Source: Angelobacter sp036557225 (GTDB lineage Bacteria; Acidobacteriota; Terriglobia; Terriglobales; Acidobacteriaceae). From it: a DNA stretch of 64,000 nucleotides. The notes below the pieces were generated by a model. The model was given only the letters and a program-made list of their open reading frames with translations, was not told the DNA's origin and made no database searches. The position numbers were made by a program, and so were the translations under genes. Positions 9,408 through 16,276 of the stretch are shown here, in pieces. Numbering within the stretch: position 1 is the first letter of the stretch; the number at the start of each line of letters is the position of its first letter. The stretch covers positions 1-64,000 of the forward strand of contig DATBHX010000142.1 in the NCBI GenBank assembly GCA_036557225.1, written 5' to 3'.

Positions 9408-9599
9408 ATGGCACAAGTTTGCGACATCTGCGGCAAAGGTCCGCAATTTGGAAACAAGATCAGCCACGCCCACAACGTGAGCCGCCGCCGCTGGAATGTC
9501 AACCTTCGTCCCGTTCGCGCCCGCGTCAACGGCGCTAACAAGCGCGTCCGCGTCTGCACCACCTGCTTGAAGTCCGGCAAGGTCGTTAAAGCATCCTAA
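9408..9599 (+). CDS. rpmB: large ribosomal subunit protein bL28
   Basis: 63 residues, the usual length for L28. It begins MAQVCDICGKGPQFGN and contains the basic RRRWNVNLRPVR segment. It is the zinc-binding (C+) version: CDIC near residue 5-8 and CTTC near 52-55. L28 is a component of the 50S subunit near the E site. GGAG lies 9 nt before ATG. The gene is monocistronic, flanked by a good promoter (9314-9342) and an intrinsic terminator (9625-9656). Retention of the C+ form suggests that zinc limitation may be handled by a C- paralogue elsewhere, which is not visible here. Confidence 0.97.
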   Translation: MAQVCDICGKGPQFGNKISHAHNVSRRRWNVNLRPVRARVNGANKRVRVCTTCLKSGKVVKAS

Positions 9600-9624
9600 G
9601 TCGCGCGATTTTCTGCGAAATCAA

Positions 9625-9656
9625 AAAGGCCTCCCCTACAGGAGGCCTTTATTTTC
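9625..9656 (+). terminator. intrinsic terminator of rpmB
   Basis: A perfect 10-bp stem AAAGGCCTCC / GGAGGCCTTT with a 6-nt loop, followed by ATTTT. It starts 25 nt after the rpmB stop. It is symmetric enough to work for minus-strand transcripts too. Confidence 0.9.
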
Positions 9657-9722
9657 CTTGCTGCTCTCGATCTTCTGCTCGTGCCCAGATTGACGCTCGC
9701 CTTCAGCCCATTAAACTCGCGG

Positions 9723-9747
9723 GCTGAATGCTGATTGCTGATTGCTT
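9723..9747. repeat. dispersed CTGAATGCTGATTGCTGATT repeat
   Basis: Tandem-like heptamers of the form CTGA(A/T)TG / CTGATTG. Similar copies lie at 19378-19403, 19443-19470 and 52912-52943. Here the repeat touches the stop codon of the beta-barrel gene that ends at 9746. Confidence 0.6.
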
Positions 9748-10360
9748 AGAACCGCAGTACGATTCCGCCGCCGGCCAGGACATTGTGATGGTGCAATCCG
9801 CCGTCGTTGCCGTTCAGCACGCTGACCAGGCCAAAATTCGGTTCACCCGTGACATAGTCGCGTACCTCGGCGCGAAGGCCGACCGCCGGCAGCAGTTTGA
9901 AGTCGAGTCCACCACCGTACTGTACCGCGCCCTTGTTGGTGTTACCGGTATCGAGCGAATATCGTGCCCAGCCGCCGCCGAAGCTGACCCACGGTGCAAT
10001 CGGCGAAGCTGGAAGCAATTTCAGCCGCAGGCTTGGTGTAACAAACACAGTGGAAATGTGGTTAATCACCGTAGACGGCGAAGTCGACGTCGTGATCTTG
10101 GTTGACGGGATTCCCGCGACCGGCACTTCGAAGCTCAACGACGCCGCTCCGGCATTGAGCACTCTCAGCCCCAGTGTGCCTTCAAGGAAAAGATGGCTGT
10201 CTGTCTTGAGTTTGCTGGCTGCAGCAACGCTGGTGATAAATGTCGACTGCGTATCCGACACGAACGACCCGCCGGCCACAAACGATACATCTGCATTCTG
10301 CGCGACCGCCGCCACCGTCGAAACACACACCATCGCCATCAGGATGAAAAAACGCTTCAT
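9746..10360 (-). CDS. outer-membrane beta-barrel protein, tandem copy 1
   Basis: 204 residues. It has a signal peptide (MKRFFILMAMVCVSTVAAVAQ), then alternating amphipathic strands, and ends in the typical outer-membrane terminal strand GGGIVLRF with C-terminal Phe. Length fits an 8-stranded OmpA/OmpW-like barrel. It is paralogous to the next gene (10506-11126): both share QxADxxFxxGGSFVSDTQ, FVTPSLR.K.LPA..IxPW and HNVLAGGGIVLRF. Function unknown; small barrels of this type act as structural or adhesion proteins or pores. Own upstream region with a short palindrome shared with copy 2. Confidence 0.85.
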   Translation of the reverse strand: MKRFFILMAMVCVSTVAAVAQNADVSFVAGGSFVSDTQSTFITSVAAASKLKTDSHLFLEGTLGLRVLNAGAASLSFEVPVAGIPSTKITTSTSPSTVINHISTVFVTPSLRLKLLPASPIAPWVSFGGGWARYSLDTGNTNKGAVQYGGGLDFKLLPAVGLRAEVRDYVTGEPNFGLVSVLNGNDGGLHHHNVLAGGGIVLRF

Positions 10361-10400
10361 TCAAGCTCCTTTACTGGCCGCTCTGAAAATTTTGTAAGCT

Positions 10401-10420
10401 GGATTGTGAGATGCACATCC
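10401..10420 (-). promoter_or_regulatory. palindromic element upstream of beta-barrel copy 1
   Basis: GGATTGTG, AGATG, CACATCC: an interrupted hairpin nearly identical to the one at 11163-11183 upstream of copy 2, in each case ~40 nt before the start codon. Either an operator or an mRNA 5' hairpin; shared by descent at least. Confidence 0.45.
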
Positions 10421-10505
10421 AGCCGCCGGGTTGGCTGGGATTCTCCCTGCATGGGTGCCTGAATGGTAACCAAAGGCCTTGCCTGTGCGTGCTTTTTCGC
10501 TGCGT

Positions 10506-11126
10506 TTAGAATCGCAGCACAATTCCGCCGCCGGCCAGCACATTGTTGTGACGCAATCCGCCCGTATTGGCCAACTGGATCACGTTCAGGTCCGGGTCGG
10601 CCGTGATGAAATCCCTTATCTCTGCGCGAAAGGCCAGGAGCGGCAGTCCTGTCTTGAAATCCAATCCTCCGCCGAACTGAAGAGCAGGCTTGTTCGACGT
10701 GTTTCCTGAATCCAGGGAATAGTGCGCCCAGCCGCCGCCGATGCTGGCCCAGGGTGAAATCGCGGCAGCGGGGAGCACCTTGAATCGCAGTGACGGCGTA
10801 ACGAATAGAGTCGAGAGGTGATCAACAACCTGCGAAGGCGCTAGGGCGACTGTCAGCTTCTGTCCTGACATTCCCGCCACGGGTAATTCCAGAGTCAGCG
10901 AAGCAGCCTTGGCATCCAGCATCCTGAACCCGAGCGTGCCTTCGAAAAAGATGTGGTGGTCCGTCTGGAGAGTTGGACCAAAGGCAGTCGTTGAGGGAGT
11001 TAGCGCCGTCACGCCCTGCGTGTCAGATACAAACGATCCGCCAACCGTAAATGCAATATCGGCCTTCTGCGCCAGTGCCGCCGTTGCCACACACATCACC
11101 GCCATCAGGATAAGAAAGCGTTTCAT
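10506..11126 (-). CDS. outer-membrane beta-barrel protein, tandem copy 2
   Basis: 206 residues from ATG at 11126, where the signal peptide MKRFLILMAVMCVATAALAQ begins; an upstream in-frame start at 11186 would precede it and lacks support, and AAGGAGC lies just upstream. The mature part carries the same barrel strands as copy 1 and ends HNVLAGGGIVLRF. Copy 1 and copy 2 also share non-coding upstream sequence, including a palindrome and an ATAACCAAAGGCC-like block, so whole gene units were duplicated. A third, collapsed unit follows at 11250-11393. Confidence 0.85.
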   Translation of the reverse strand: MKRFLILMAVMCVATAALAQKADIAFTVGGSFVSDTQGVTALTPSTTAFGPTLQTDHHIFFEGTLGFRMLDAKAASLTLELPVAGMSGQKLTVALAPSQVVDHLSTLFVTPSLRFKVLPAAAISPWASIGGGWAHYSLDSGNTSNKPALQFGGGLDFKTGLPLLAFRAEIRDFITADPDLNVIQLANTGGLRHNNVLAGGGIVLRF

Positions 11127-11162
11127 GCAAGCTCCTTCAAAACGGTCTGCAATTTGAATATT

Positions 11163-11183
11163 GGATTGTGAGATGCACAATCC
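11163..11183 (-). promoter_or_regulatory. palindromic element upstream of beta-barrel copy 2
   Basis: Perfect 8-bp inverted repeat GGATTGTG / CACAATCC around a 5-nt AGATG centre, 37 nt before the start codon of copy 2. A near copy sits at the same place before copy 1. Confidence 0.5.
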
Positions 11184-11249
11184 CAATCAGCGTAGCTGAA
11201 CTTGTGCACTCTGAACGATAACCAAAGGCCATGCCCGTGTGCTCTCTTC

Positions 11250-11393
11250 TCAGAAATACAGCATGATTCCGGCGCCAACCAAAACATGGTGGCGACGCGA
11301 TGAAATTAGTTACGGTCCGGGTCTTTGCGTGATTGCGACAGCCGAAAACAACGCTAGACTGCAGATAAGCAGAAGAAATCTTCTTTGCAGCAT
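11250..11393 (-). pseudogene. remnant of a third beta-barrel gene
   Basis: Reading from ATG at 11393 gives a good signal peptide (MLQRRFLLLICSLALFSAVA, then ITQRPGP) and an in-frame TAA after 27 codons. Continuing in the same frame gives ISSRRHHVLVGAGIMLYF and a stop at 11250. The end matches the closing strand of the neighbouring barrels (RHNNVLAGGGIVLRF). So signal peptide and last strand survive, about 160 internal codons are missing, and a stop lies at the junction. Best read as a tandem third copy that lost its middle by deletion; no functional product is expected. Confidence 0.75.
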
Positions 11394-11411
11394 CGTTCCT
11401 CACGCGCGCAT

Positions 11412-11798
11412 TTACGCCAGCGCAATCACATCAATTTCCACCGCCACATCCTTAGGCAGGCGTGCTACTTCAACCGTGGAACGGGCCGGCGGAGCGTTCT
11501 TGCAGATTTTTCCATAGACCTCATTCATCTGCCCGAACTCGGCCATGTTCTTCAGGAACACCGTGGTCTTCACCACTTTTTCCCAGCTGCTGCCCGCTGC
11601 CGCCAGGATCGCCGACAAGTTCTTCAATACCTGCTCCGTCTGCGCTTCAATGCCGCCTTCAATCAAGTTGCCCGTCGCCGGATCAAACGCCACCTGGCCG
11701 GAGATAAACACAAATCCGTTGGCCTTGATCGCCTGCGAATACGGCCCAATCGCCTTGGGTGCGTTGGCTGTGGAAACAACATCGCGGGTAAAGCTCAT
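11412..11798 (-). CDS. ridA: RidA family enamine/imine deaminase
   Basis: 128 residues, normal length. It contains PKAIGPYSQAIKA near the N-terminus, the ISGQV strand, and APPARSTVEV with the conserved arginine that binds the carboxylate of the enamine. It ends VEIDVIALA. RidA hydrolyses reactive enamines/imines made by PLP enzymes (for example from threonine dehydratase), protecting other PLP enzymes; it acts as a cytosolic trimer. GAGGA lies 5 nt before ATG at 11798. It follows rel on the same strand but is separated by a 176-bp spacer with an inverted repeat pair, so co-transcription is uncertain. Confidence 0.95.
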   Translation of the reverse strand: MSFTRDVVSTANAPKAIGPYSQAIKANGFVFISGQVAFDPATGNLIEGGIEAQTEQVLKNLSAILAAAGSSWEKVVKTTVFLKNMAEFGQMNEVYGKICKNAPPARSTVEVARLPKDVAVEIDVIALA

Positions 11799-11818
11799 GC
11801 ATGTCCTCTTTTTCTGAA

Positions 11819-11962
11819 ATCCCGAGCGCAGCGAGGGATCCCTATTACCACCAAGCTTTTATGGATTAATACACCAGTACCGCAAAATTTTCCAACGGAC
11901 AACTCTACCGTGAACTCTTGAATTTTGGTATGGATAGGGTTCCCTCGCTGTGCTCGGGATTA
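11819..11962. repeat. inverted pair of the CCCTCGCTGCGCTCGGGAT repeat
   Basis: ATCCCGAGCGCAGCGAGGGA at 11819-11846 and its inverted relative TCCCTCGCTGTGCTCGGGAT at 11933-11962 face each other across 86 bp between rel and ridA. A third copy is at 63590-63619 before the quinone oxidoreductase. Each unit is itself partly palindromic. Confidence 0.65.
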
Positions 11963-11974
11963 CAGAAGAACCAA

Positions 11975-14212
11975 CTACACCTTATTCAACCTCTGCACAT
12001 CGTGTATCCCGGGGATCTTTCTCAGCCCGCTCACCACGCGCTCCAAATGCTTAACATCGTCTATATCGATCACAATGTCGATCGTCGCCTGGCTGTTGGC
12101 GGTGCGCGCCTCAATGTTGCGGATGTTGGTGTTGTCGTCAGAGATCACAGCCGTGAGCTGCTTAAGCATGGCTGGACGGTCGTCGCAAAAAACCGTCAGC
12201 TTCACCGGATACGCCACCTTCCCATCCGCTTTGCCCAGCTTCGGCGGCTTGGCCCACTCCACGGCAATCCGCCGGTCAGCCTCATACATCAGGTTGTTCA
12301 CGTTCGGGCAGCTCACTGCGTGTACCGCTACGCCCTTGCCGCGAGTCACATAGCCCACAATCGCTTCACCGCGAATCGGATTGCAGCAGCGCGCGCGATA
12401 CACCAGCAGATCGTTATAGCCCTTTACCTTGATCGCGCCGTTATCGGCGCTCTGGCCAAAGACCCGTCGTATCACCGTGCCCAGCGTGCTCGTCGGCTTC
12501 GGCTCTTCCGCAGCCGGCGTCTCATTCTGGATGTCCGGCGAAAGTTTCGCCAACACCTGCCTGGCGGAAAACTTTCCATAGCCGATCCCCGCCAGCAGGT
12601 CCTGCGGTCCGCCCAACCCGTACTCCTTGGCGATCTTGTCCATCTCTTTTTCGTCGAAGTCTTTCATCGCCAGGCGGTATTTGCGCGCCTGCTTCTCCAT
12701 CAGTTTTTTGCCGATCTCAATCGCCCGCTCCCGCTGATGGATGTTCAACCAATGCCTTATCTTGTTCCGCGCGCGCGTTGACTTGGCAAACCCCAGCCAG
12801 TCACGGCTGGGATTGTGCCCCGGCTGCGTCATGATCTCCACCACGTCGCCATTGCGCAGCTTGCTCCTGAGCGGCACAATGCGCCCATTCACCTTGGCGC
12901 CCACGCACGTGTGTCCGACCTCGGTGTGAATGGCATAGGCAAAATCCACGGCGCTGGCGTCGCGCGGCAGGATCACCACCTTGCCCATCGGCGTAAACGT
13001 GTACACCTCTTCCGGGTAGAGATCGACCTTCAGCGTCGACAAAAACTCGCTCGGATCTTTTACGTCCTGCTGCCACTCCACCACCTGCCGCAGCCAGGCC
13101 AGCCGTTGCTCGTCCTTGGCGCTTACCGGTGTGCCATCTTTATATTTCCAGTGTGCGGCAATGCCTTCTTCCGCCATCTTGTGCATCTCTTCCGTGCGGA
13201 TCTGCACTTCAAACTGGTGACCGTCTTCGGTGATGACCGTGGTATGCAATGATTGGTAGAGGTTCGGCCGCGGCATGGCGATGAAATCCTTGATCCGCCC
13301 AGGCACCGGCCGCCACATCTGGTGGATCGCCCCTAACACGGTGTAACAGTCTTTTACTGACTTGGTGATGATGCGCACTGCCAGCAGATCGTAAACCTGG
13401 TCGACCGTAATACGCTGCCGCAGCAACTTCTGATGAATGCTGTACAGCCGCTTGATGCGGCTCTCCACCTTCGCATCCACCCCGTTCTCTTTCAGCTTCT
13501 GCTGCAGGATCTTGACCACCTTGCTCAGGAACGCCTCGCCCGCTTTGCGGCGCTGCTCCACCGCCGACCGCACCTGCTCGTAGCCGATCGGATCGACATA
13601 ACGGAAAGACAGATCTTCCAGTTCGCCGCGCACTTTGCCCATGCCCAGCCGGTGCGCCAGCGGAGCATAGATTTCCAGCGTCTCCTTCGCTACCTGTTGC
13701 CGCCTCTCTTCCGGCAGATGCTTCAACGTGCGCATATTGTGCAGCCGGTCCGCCAGCTTGATCAGCACCACGCGAATATCGTCCACCATGGCCAGCACCA
13801 TCTTGCGGACGTTCTCCGCCTGGCGCTCCTCCCGGCTGGCCAGGTTGATCTTGTCGATCTTGGTCACGCCCTCAACAATGTGGACGACCTGCTCACCGAA
13901 CTCGCGACGTATGTCCTCATGCGTCACCGGCGTGTCTTCAATGGCGTCATGCAGCAGCCCGGCTGAAATCGCAGTTGAATCCAGTTTGAGATCGGCCAGC
14001 ACCAGAGAAACTTCCAGAGGATGGATCAGGTATGGCTCGCCCGAAGCGCGCGTCTGTCCCTGATGATGTTTGAGGGAAAAATCGTAGGCTTTGCGGATGA
14101 TCTCCAGATCATCCGTTGGACGGTTCTCGACGACCTTGCCCAGCAACTGCTGGAATTTGCCATTCAGCAGCTTCAGCTCCTTTTGCGAGCCGGCCTGCGG
14201 GTTTGTCGCCAT
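11975..14212 (-). CDS. rel: bifunctional (p)ppGpp synthetase/hydrolase Rel
   Basis: 745 residues, full length for Rel/SpoT. Domains in order: HD hydrolase (~45-195; LLHDAIEDT with the catalytic His-Asp near 88-89, and LADRLHNMRTL), synthetase (~240-350; RIKRLYSIHQKLLRQ, YQSLHT), TGS (~400-460; VYTFTPMGKVVILP), helical, the conserved Cys region RCCNPIRGE near 610, and a C-terminal ACT domain (~670-740). Both catalytic halves look intact, so the enzyme should make ppGpp on stress and degrade it. It is probably the only long RSH, as is common outside Gammaproteobacteria. ATG at 14212; monocistronic, with gene-free repeat DNA upstream. Confidence 0.97.
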   Translation of the reverse strand: MATNPQAGSQKELKLLNGKFQQLLGKVVENRPTDDLEIIRKAYDFSLKHHQGQTRASGEPYLIHPLEVSLVLADLKLDSTAISAGLLHDAIEDTPVTHEDIRREFGEQVVHIVEGVTKIDKINLASREERQAENVRKMVLAMVDDIRVVLIKLADRLHNMRTLKHLPEERRQQVAKETLEIYAPLAHRLGMGKVRGELEDLSFRYVDPIGYEQVRSAVEQRRKAGEAFLSKVVKILQQKLKENGVDAKVESRIKRLYSIHQKLLRQRITVDQVYDLLAVRIITKSVKDCYTVLGAIHQMWRPVPGRIKDFIAMPRPNLYQSLHTTVITEDGHQFEVQIRTEEMHKMAEEGIAAHWKYKDGTPVSAKDEQRLAWLRQVVEWQQDVKDPSEFLSTLKVDLYPEEVYTFTPMGKVVILPRDASAVDFAYAIHTEVGHTCVGAKVNGRIVPLRSKLRNGDVVEIMTQPGHNPSRDWLGFAKSTRARNKIRHWLNIHQRERAIEIGKKLMEKQARKYRLAMKDFDEKEMDKIAKEYGLGGPQDLLAGIGYGKFSARQVLAKLSPDIQNETPAAEEPKPTSTLGTVIRRVFGQSADNGAIKVKGYNDLLVYRARCCNPIRGEAIVGYVTRGKGVAVHAVSCPNVNNLMYEADRRIAVEWAKPPKLGKADGKVAYPVKLTVFCDDRPAMLKQLTAVISDDNTNIRNIEARTANSQATIDIVIDIDDVKHLERVVSGLRKIPGIHDVQRLNKV

Positions 14213-14299
14213 GTTTCATTATAGCCTGAAAAAATGCGGGTTTCTAAATGTCTCCGCAGCTCAGTCGTGGTACGGTTTGAAAGAGTTCTTTATAGGTCC

Positions 14300-14366
14300 G
14301 TCATCCCGAACTCCCGTCAGCGAGCAAGCGTTTTCTTCAGCTTGCGAGCAGGGGTGAGGGACCTTG
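14300..14366. repeat. dispersed TCATCCCGA...GAGGGACC repeat
   Basis: Begins GTCATCCCGA, contains a GC-rich inverted core (AGCGAGCAAGCG facing CTTGCGAGCA), and ends GGGTGAGGGACCTTG. Other copies: 14419-14485, 17860-17972, 39501-39575, 41562-41630. Confidence 0.7.
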
Positions 14367-14418
14367 CGTTGTCGAAGTTGTCAAACTGTACTAGTACCGC
14401 CCATTCTCACTAAAGAGC

Positions 14419-14485
14419 GTCATCCCGAATCCCCGTCAACGAGCGCGCAGGCCTTCTCCGGCGCGCGAGTAGGGGTGAGGGACCT
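14419..14485. repeat. dispersed TCATCCCGA...GAGGGACC repeat
   Basis: Second copy in the same spacer, same orientation as the one at 14300. Core GAGCGCGCAGGCC / GGCGCGCGAG forms the hairpin, end GTGAGGGACCTGC. Confidence 0.7.
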
Positions 14486-14618
14486 GCTCCGCTGCCGCAT
14501 CGCGTGAGCCGGCTATGCAACAGCCCGGAGGACGGAATGACTGAGCCCACCACGTAAGAGGTGGCAAACTGTTTCGAAAAACCTCAAGCCCCGTTTACCG
14601 GGCGGCACAAAAACTTAG

Positions 14619-15518
14619 TCAATTCGTAGCATTCGCCCCCTGCAACAGCTTCCTCTTGAAGAAATCCGCTGCCGCGTCGCCCGCCGGAGCCCCGATGGAA
14701 TGCTCTGCTTCTGGAAACAACTTGATCTCAAATTCCTTGTGCAACTGGGTCAGCCGGTCGCGCAACATCTTTGCCTGGTTTACCGGGACATTAATATCTC
14801 TCTCACCATGCAGGATCAGCACCGGACACTTCAAACGGTCCATTCTCAAAATCGATGACCGTTGGATGATCGCCTCTTTCGTCATGCCGGTTTCATCGCG
14901 CATGTTCTCGCGCACGCCGCGCAGCGTGCTGTCGTTGTACAGGCGCTGAAAATCGTAGACGCCGGCGCCAAAGACCGCCGCCTTCACGTCATCCAATTGC
15001 ACCGAAAGCAGAGACGCTGCCATCCCGCCGCGCGAGTAGCCATAAATAGCCATGCGGTTCGGGTCCACATAGCTCTCCTTCTGCAGCTTGCGGTAGGCAA
15101 CCGTCAGCACCGCCAGCGTCTTCGGCCCGACAAAGTCCGGCGGCCCCTGCGACCTGCCAAATCCCGGCTGCGACACAGACACGCCGGCAAATCCTTCCCG
15201 CGCCAGCCGCACTCCCAGCGGAACAAAATCTCTGGCCGTGCGTTCATACCCCGGAATCAACAGCAAGCCGGGAAACGGCCCGCTGCCTTTCGGCGTGAAC
15301 GCGATTGCTTCCACGCGCTTTCCCTCAACTTCGTAATCCGCGCGGCACACCTTCACGCCCGACTCCAGCGTCGTGCAACCGTCCTTCTCCACGCGCTCAA
15401 TAACCCTGTCCCAGCCGCCGGGCTGTTGCGCCGGCAATAAACCGGTCAAGAGGAAACTCAGCGCAATACCTATGGCGAATCCAAGCCTCGTCCTATATCT
15501 TGCTCGCAGAACGCTCAT
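14619..15518 (-). CDS. secreted alpha/beta-hydrolase (S9 / dienelactone-hydrolase-like)
   Basis: 299 residues. N-terminal signal/anchor segment (LGFAIGIALSFLLTGLLPAQ) then an alpha/beta-hydrolase fold. The nucleophile elbow is GYSRGG (Ser near residue 160), the acid HGERDIN (Asp) and the base AEHSIG (His), so the triad is complete. The sequence resembles S9-type prolyl-peptidase or acyl-hydrolase family members; the substrate cannot be told. Its ATG at 15518 overlaps the TGA of the gene before it (ATGA), so the two are translationally coupled and probably act together, likely in the periplasm. Confidence 0.85.
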   Translation of the reverse strand: MSVLRARYRTRLGFAIGIALSFLLTGLLPAQQPGGWDRVIERVEKDGCTTLESGVKVCRADYEVEGKRVEAIAFTPKGSGPFPGLLLIPGYERTARDFVPLGVRLAREGFAGVSVSQPGFGRSQGPPDFVGPKTLAVLTVAYRKLQKESYVDPNRMAIYGYSRGGMAASLLSVQLDDVKAAVFGAGVYDFQRLYNDSTLRGVRENMRDETGMTKEAIIQRSSILRMDRLKCPVLILHGERDINVPVNQAKMLRDRLTQLHKEFEIKLFPEAEHSIGAPAGDAAADFFKRKLLQGANATN

Positions 15519-16093
15519 GGTCTCGCTCCTCCTGTATGCTTTCCCGTCTTCAAATCCACTTCAAACTCAACTTCCTTGTCCGCCGGCGCATCCCATCCGC
15601 GCCCGTGTAGCGTGTCCCCTTGAACGTCAGTGATGGTCAAACCCTCCCATGTCAATCGCTCTGTGGTCCATAGCACTCCGGTCGCGCCTACCGCGCTGAT
15701 GGACGTAAACCCCGCAAACAGCAACAAGCCATGTTGCGAAAGTACACGCAAATCCACCACCGGCCTCTGCTCAATGCGCGACCACCTGTCTGGATCGCCC
15801 GCCTTCATCAGATACGCATACCCGCCCACCACTGCGCAGAACGAACCCGGATCGGGTGTGGAGCAAACCTCGCTGATCACCTGGTCAGAATCAAAACCCT
15901 GGGCAAAGAATCCCGTCCACGCCGTGCCGTCCTTGGGGATCACACGCAGATACGCGCCGTTGCGGTCGCCCTCTTCCAGCTCCATCGGATAGTGATACAA
16001 CTTCTCGATCGGATGCACCGGCGGCGCTTCCCCAAGGATTCTTACCTCATAGTTGTGCGGAAATGTGAAATCAAAACGGAAATGCTGTTTCAT
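15515..16093 (-). CDS. protein of unknown function, coupled to the hydrolase
   Basis: 192 residues from ATG at 16093 (MKQHFRFDFTFPHNYEVRIL). The open frame extends to 16180, but the added part falls in repeat-rich DNA and lacks a ribosome binding site, so the shorter start is favoured with some doubt. No signal peptide, membrane segment or known motif. Predicted mainly beta strands, with Trp/Asp-rich loops (TAWTGFFAQGFDSDQV). It overlaps the hydrolase start by 4 nt, indicating one operon. A role with the hydrolase is inferred only from coupling. Confidence 0.65.
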   Translation of the reverse strand: MKQHFRFDFTFPHNYEVRILGEAPPVHPIEKLYHYPMELEEGDRNGAYLRVIPKDGTAWTGFFAQGFDSDQVISEVCSTPDPGSFCAVVGGYAYLMKAGDPDRWSRIEQRPVVDLRVLSQHGLLLFAGFTSISAVGATGVLWTTERLTWEGLTITDVQGDTLHGRGWDAPADKEVEFEVDLKTGKHTGGARP

Positions 16094-16184
16094 GGGCCGA
16101 TTGGCTGCACCGATTTTGGGCGTGCAGCATGCTCTCTGGGCCTCAGCCTGTACAACAAATTTATATTTCAGGTGCAACAAACTT

Positions 16185-16275
16185 ACGTTTCAGGCTTTAG
16201 CCTCTGCAGGTATCAGGGCACGACTTTAGTCGTGCCGTAAAGATCTTAATAGATATGGGGCTTTAGCCCCTGTGC
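16185..16275. repeat. small palindromes GGCACGACTTTAGTCGTGCC and GGGGCTTTAGCCCC
   Basis: A perfect 9-bp palindrome with a TT centre at 16217-16236 and GGGGCTTTAGCCCC at 16257-16270, with related TTTCAGGCTTTAGCC and ACAAACTTACGTTTCAGG nearby. They lie in the spacer between gltX and the next operon (minus). Either terminators, although no U-run follows, or another dispersed palindromic repeat. Confidence 0.55.
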
Positions 16276-16276
16276 C

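Larger units (their letters stand above)
14213..14618. other. gene-free region upstream of rel with repeat elements
   Basis: About 400 bp without a gene. It holds two copies of the GTCATCCCGA...GAGGGACCT repeat (14300-14366 and 14419-14485). Short flanking sequences face each other in inverse orientation: GTGGTACGGTTTGA near 14268 and TCAAACTGTACTAGTACC near 14380. The promoter of rel must be in or before this DNA but could not be picked out. Confidence 0.55.

Noticed and set aside
11918..12781. 287-codon plus-strand ORF opposite rel
   Set aside because: Antisense to a complete Rel; Arg/His/Leu-rich, shadow composition.
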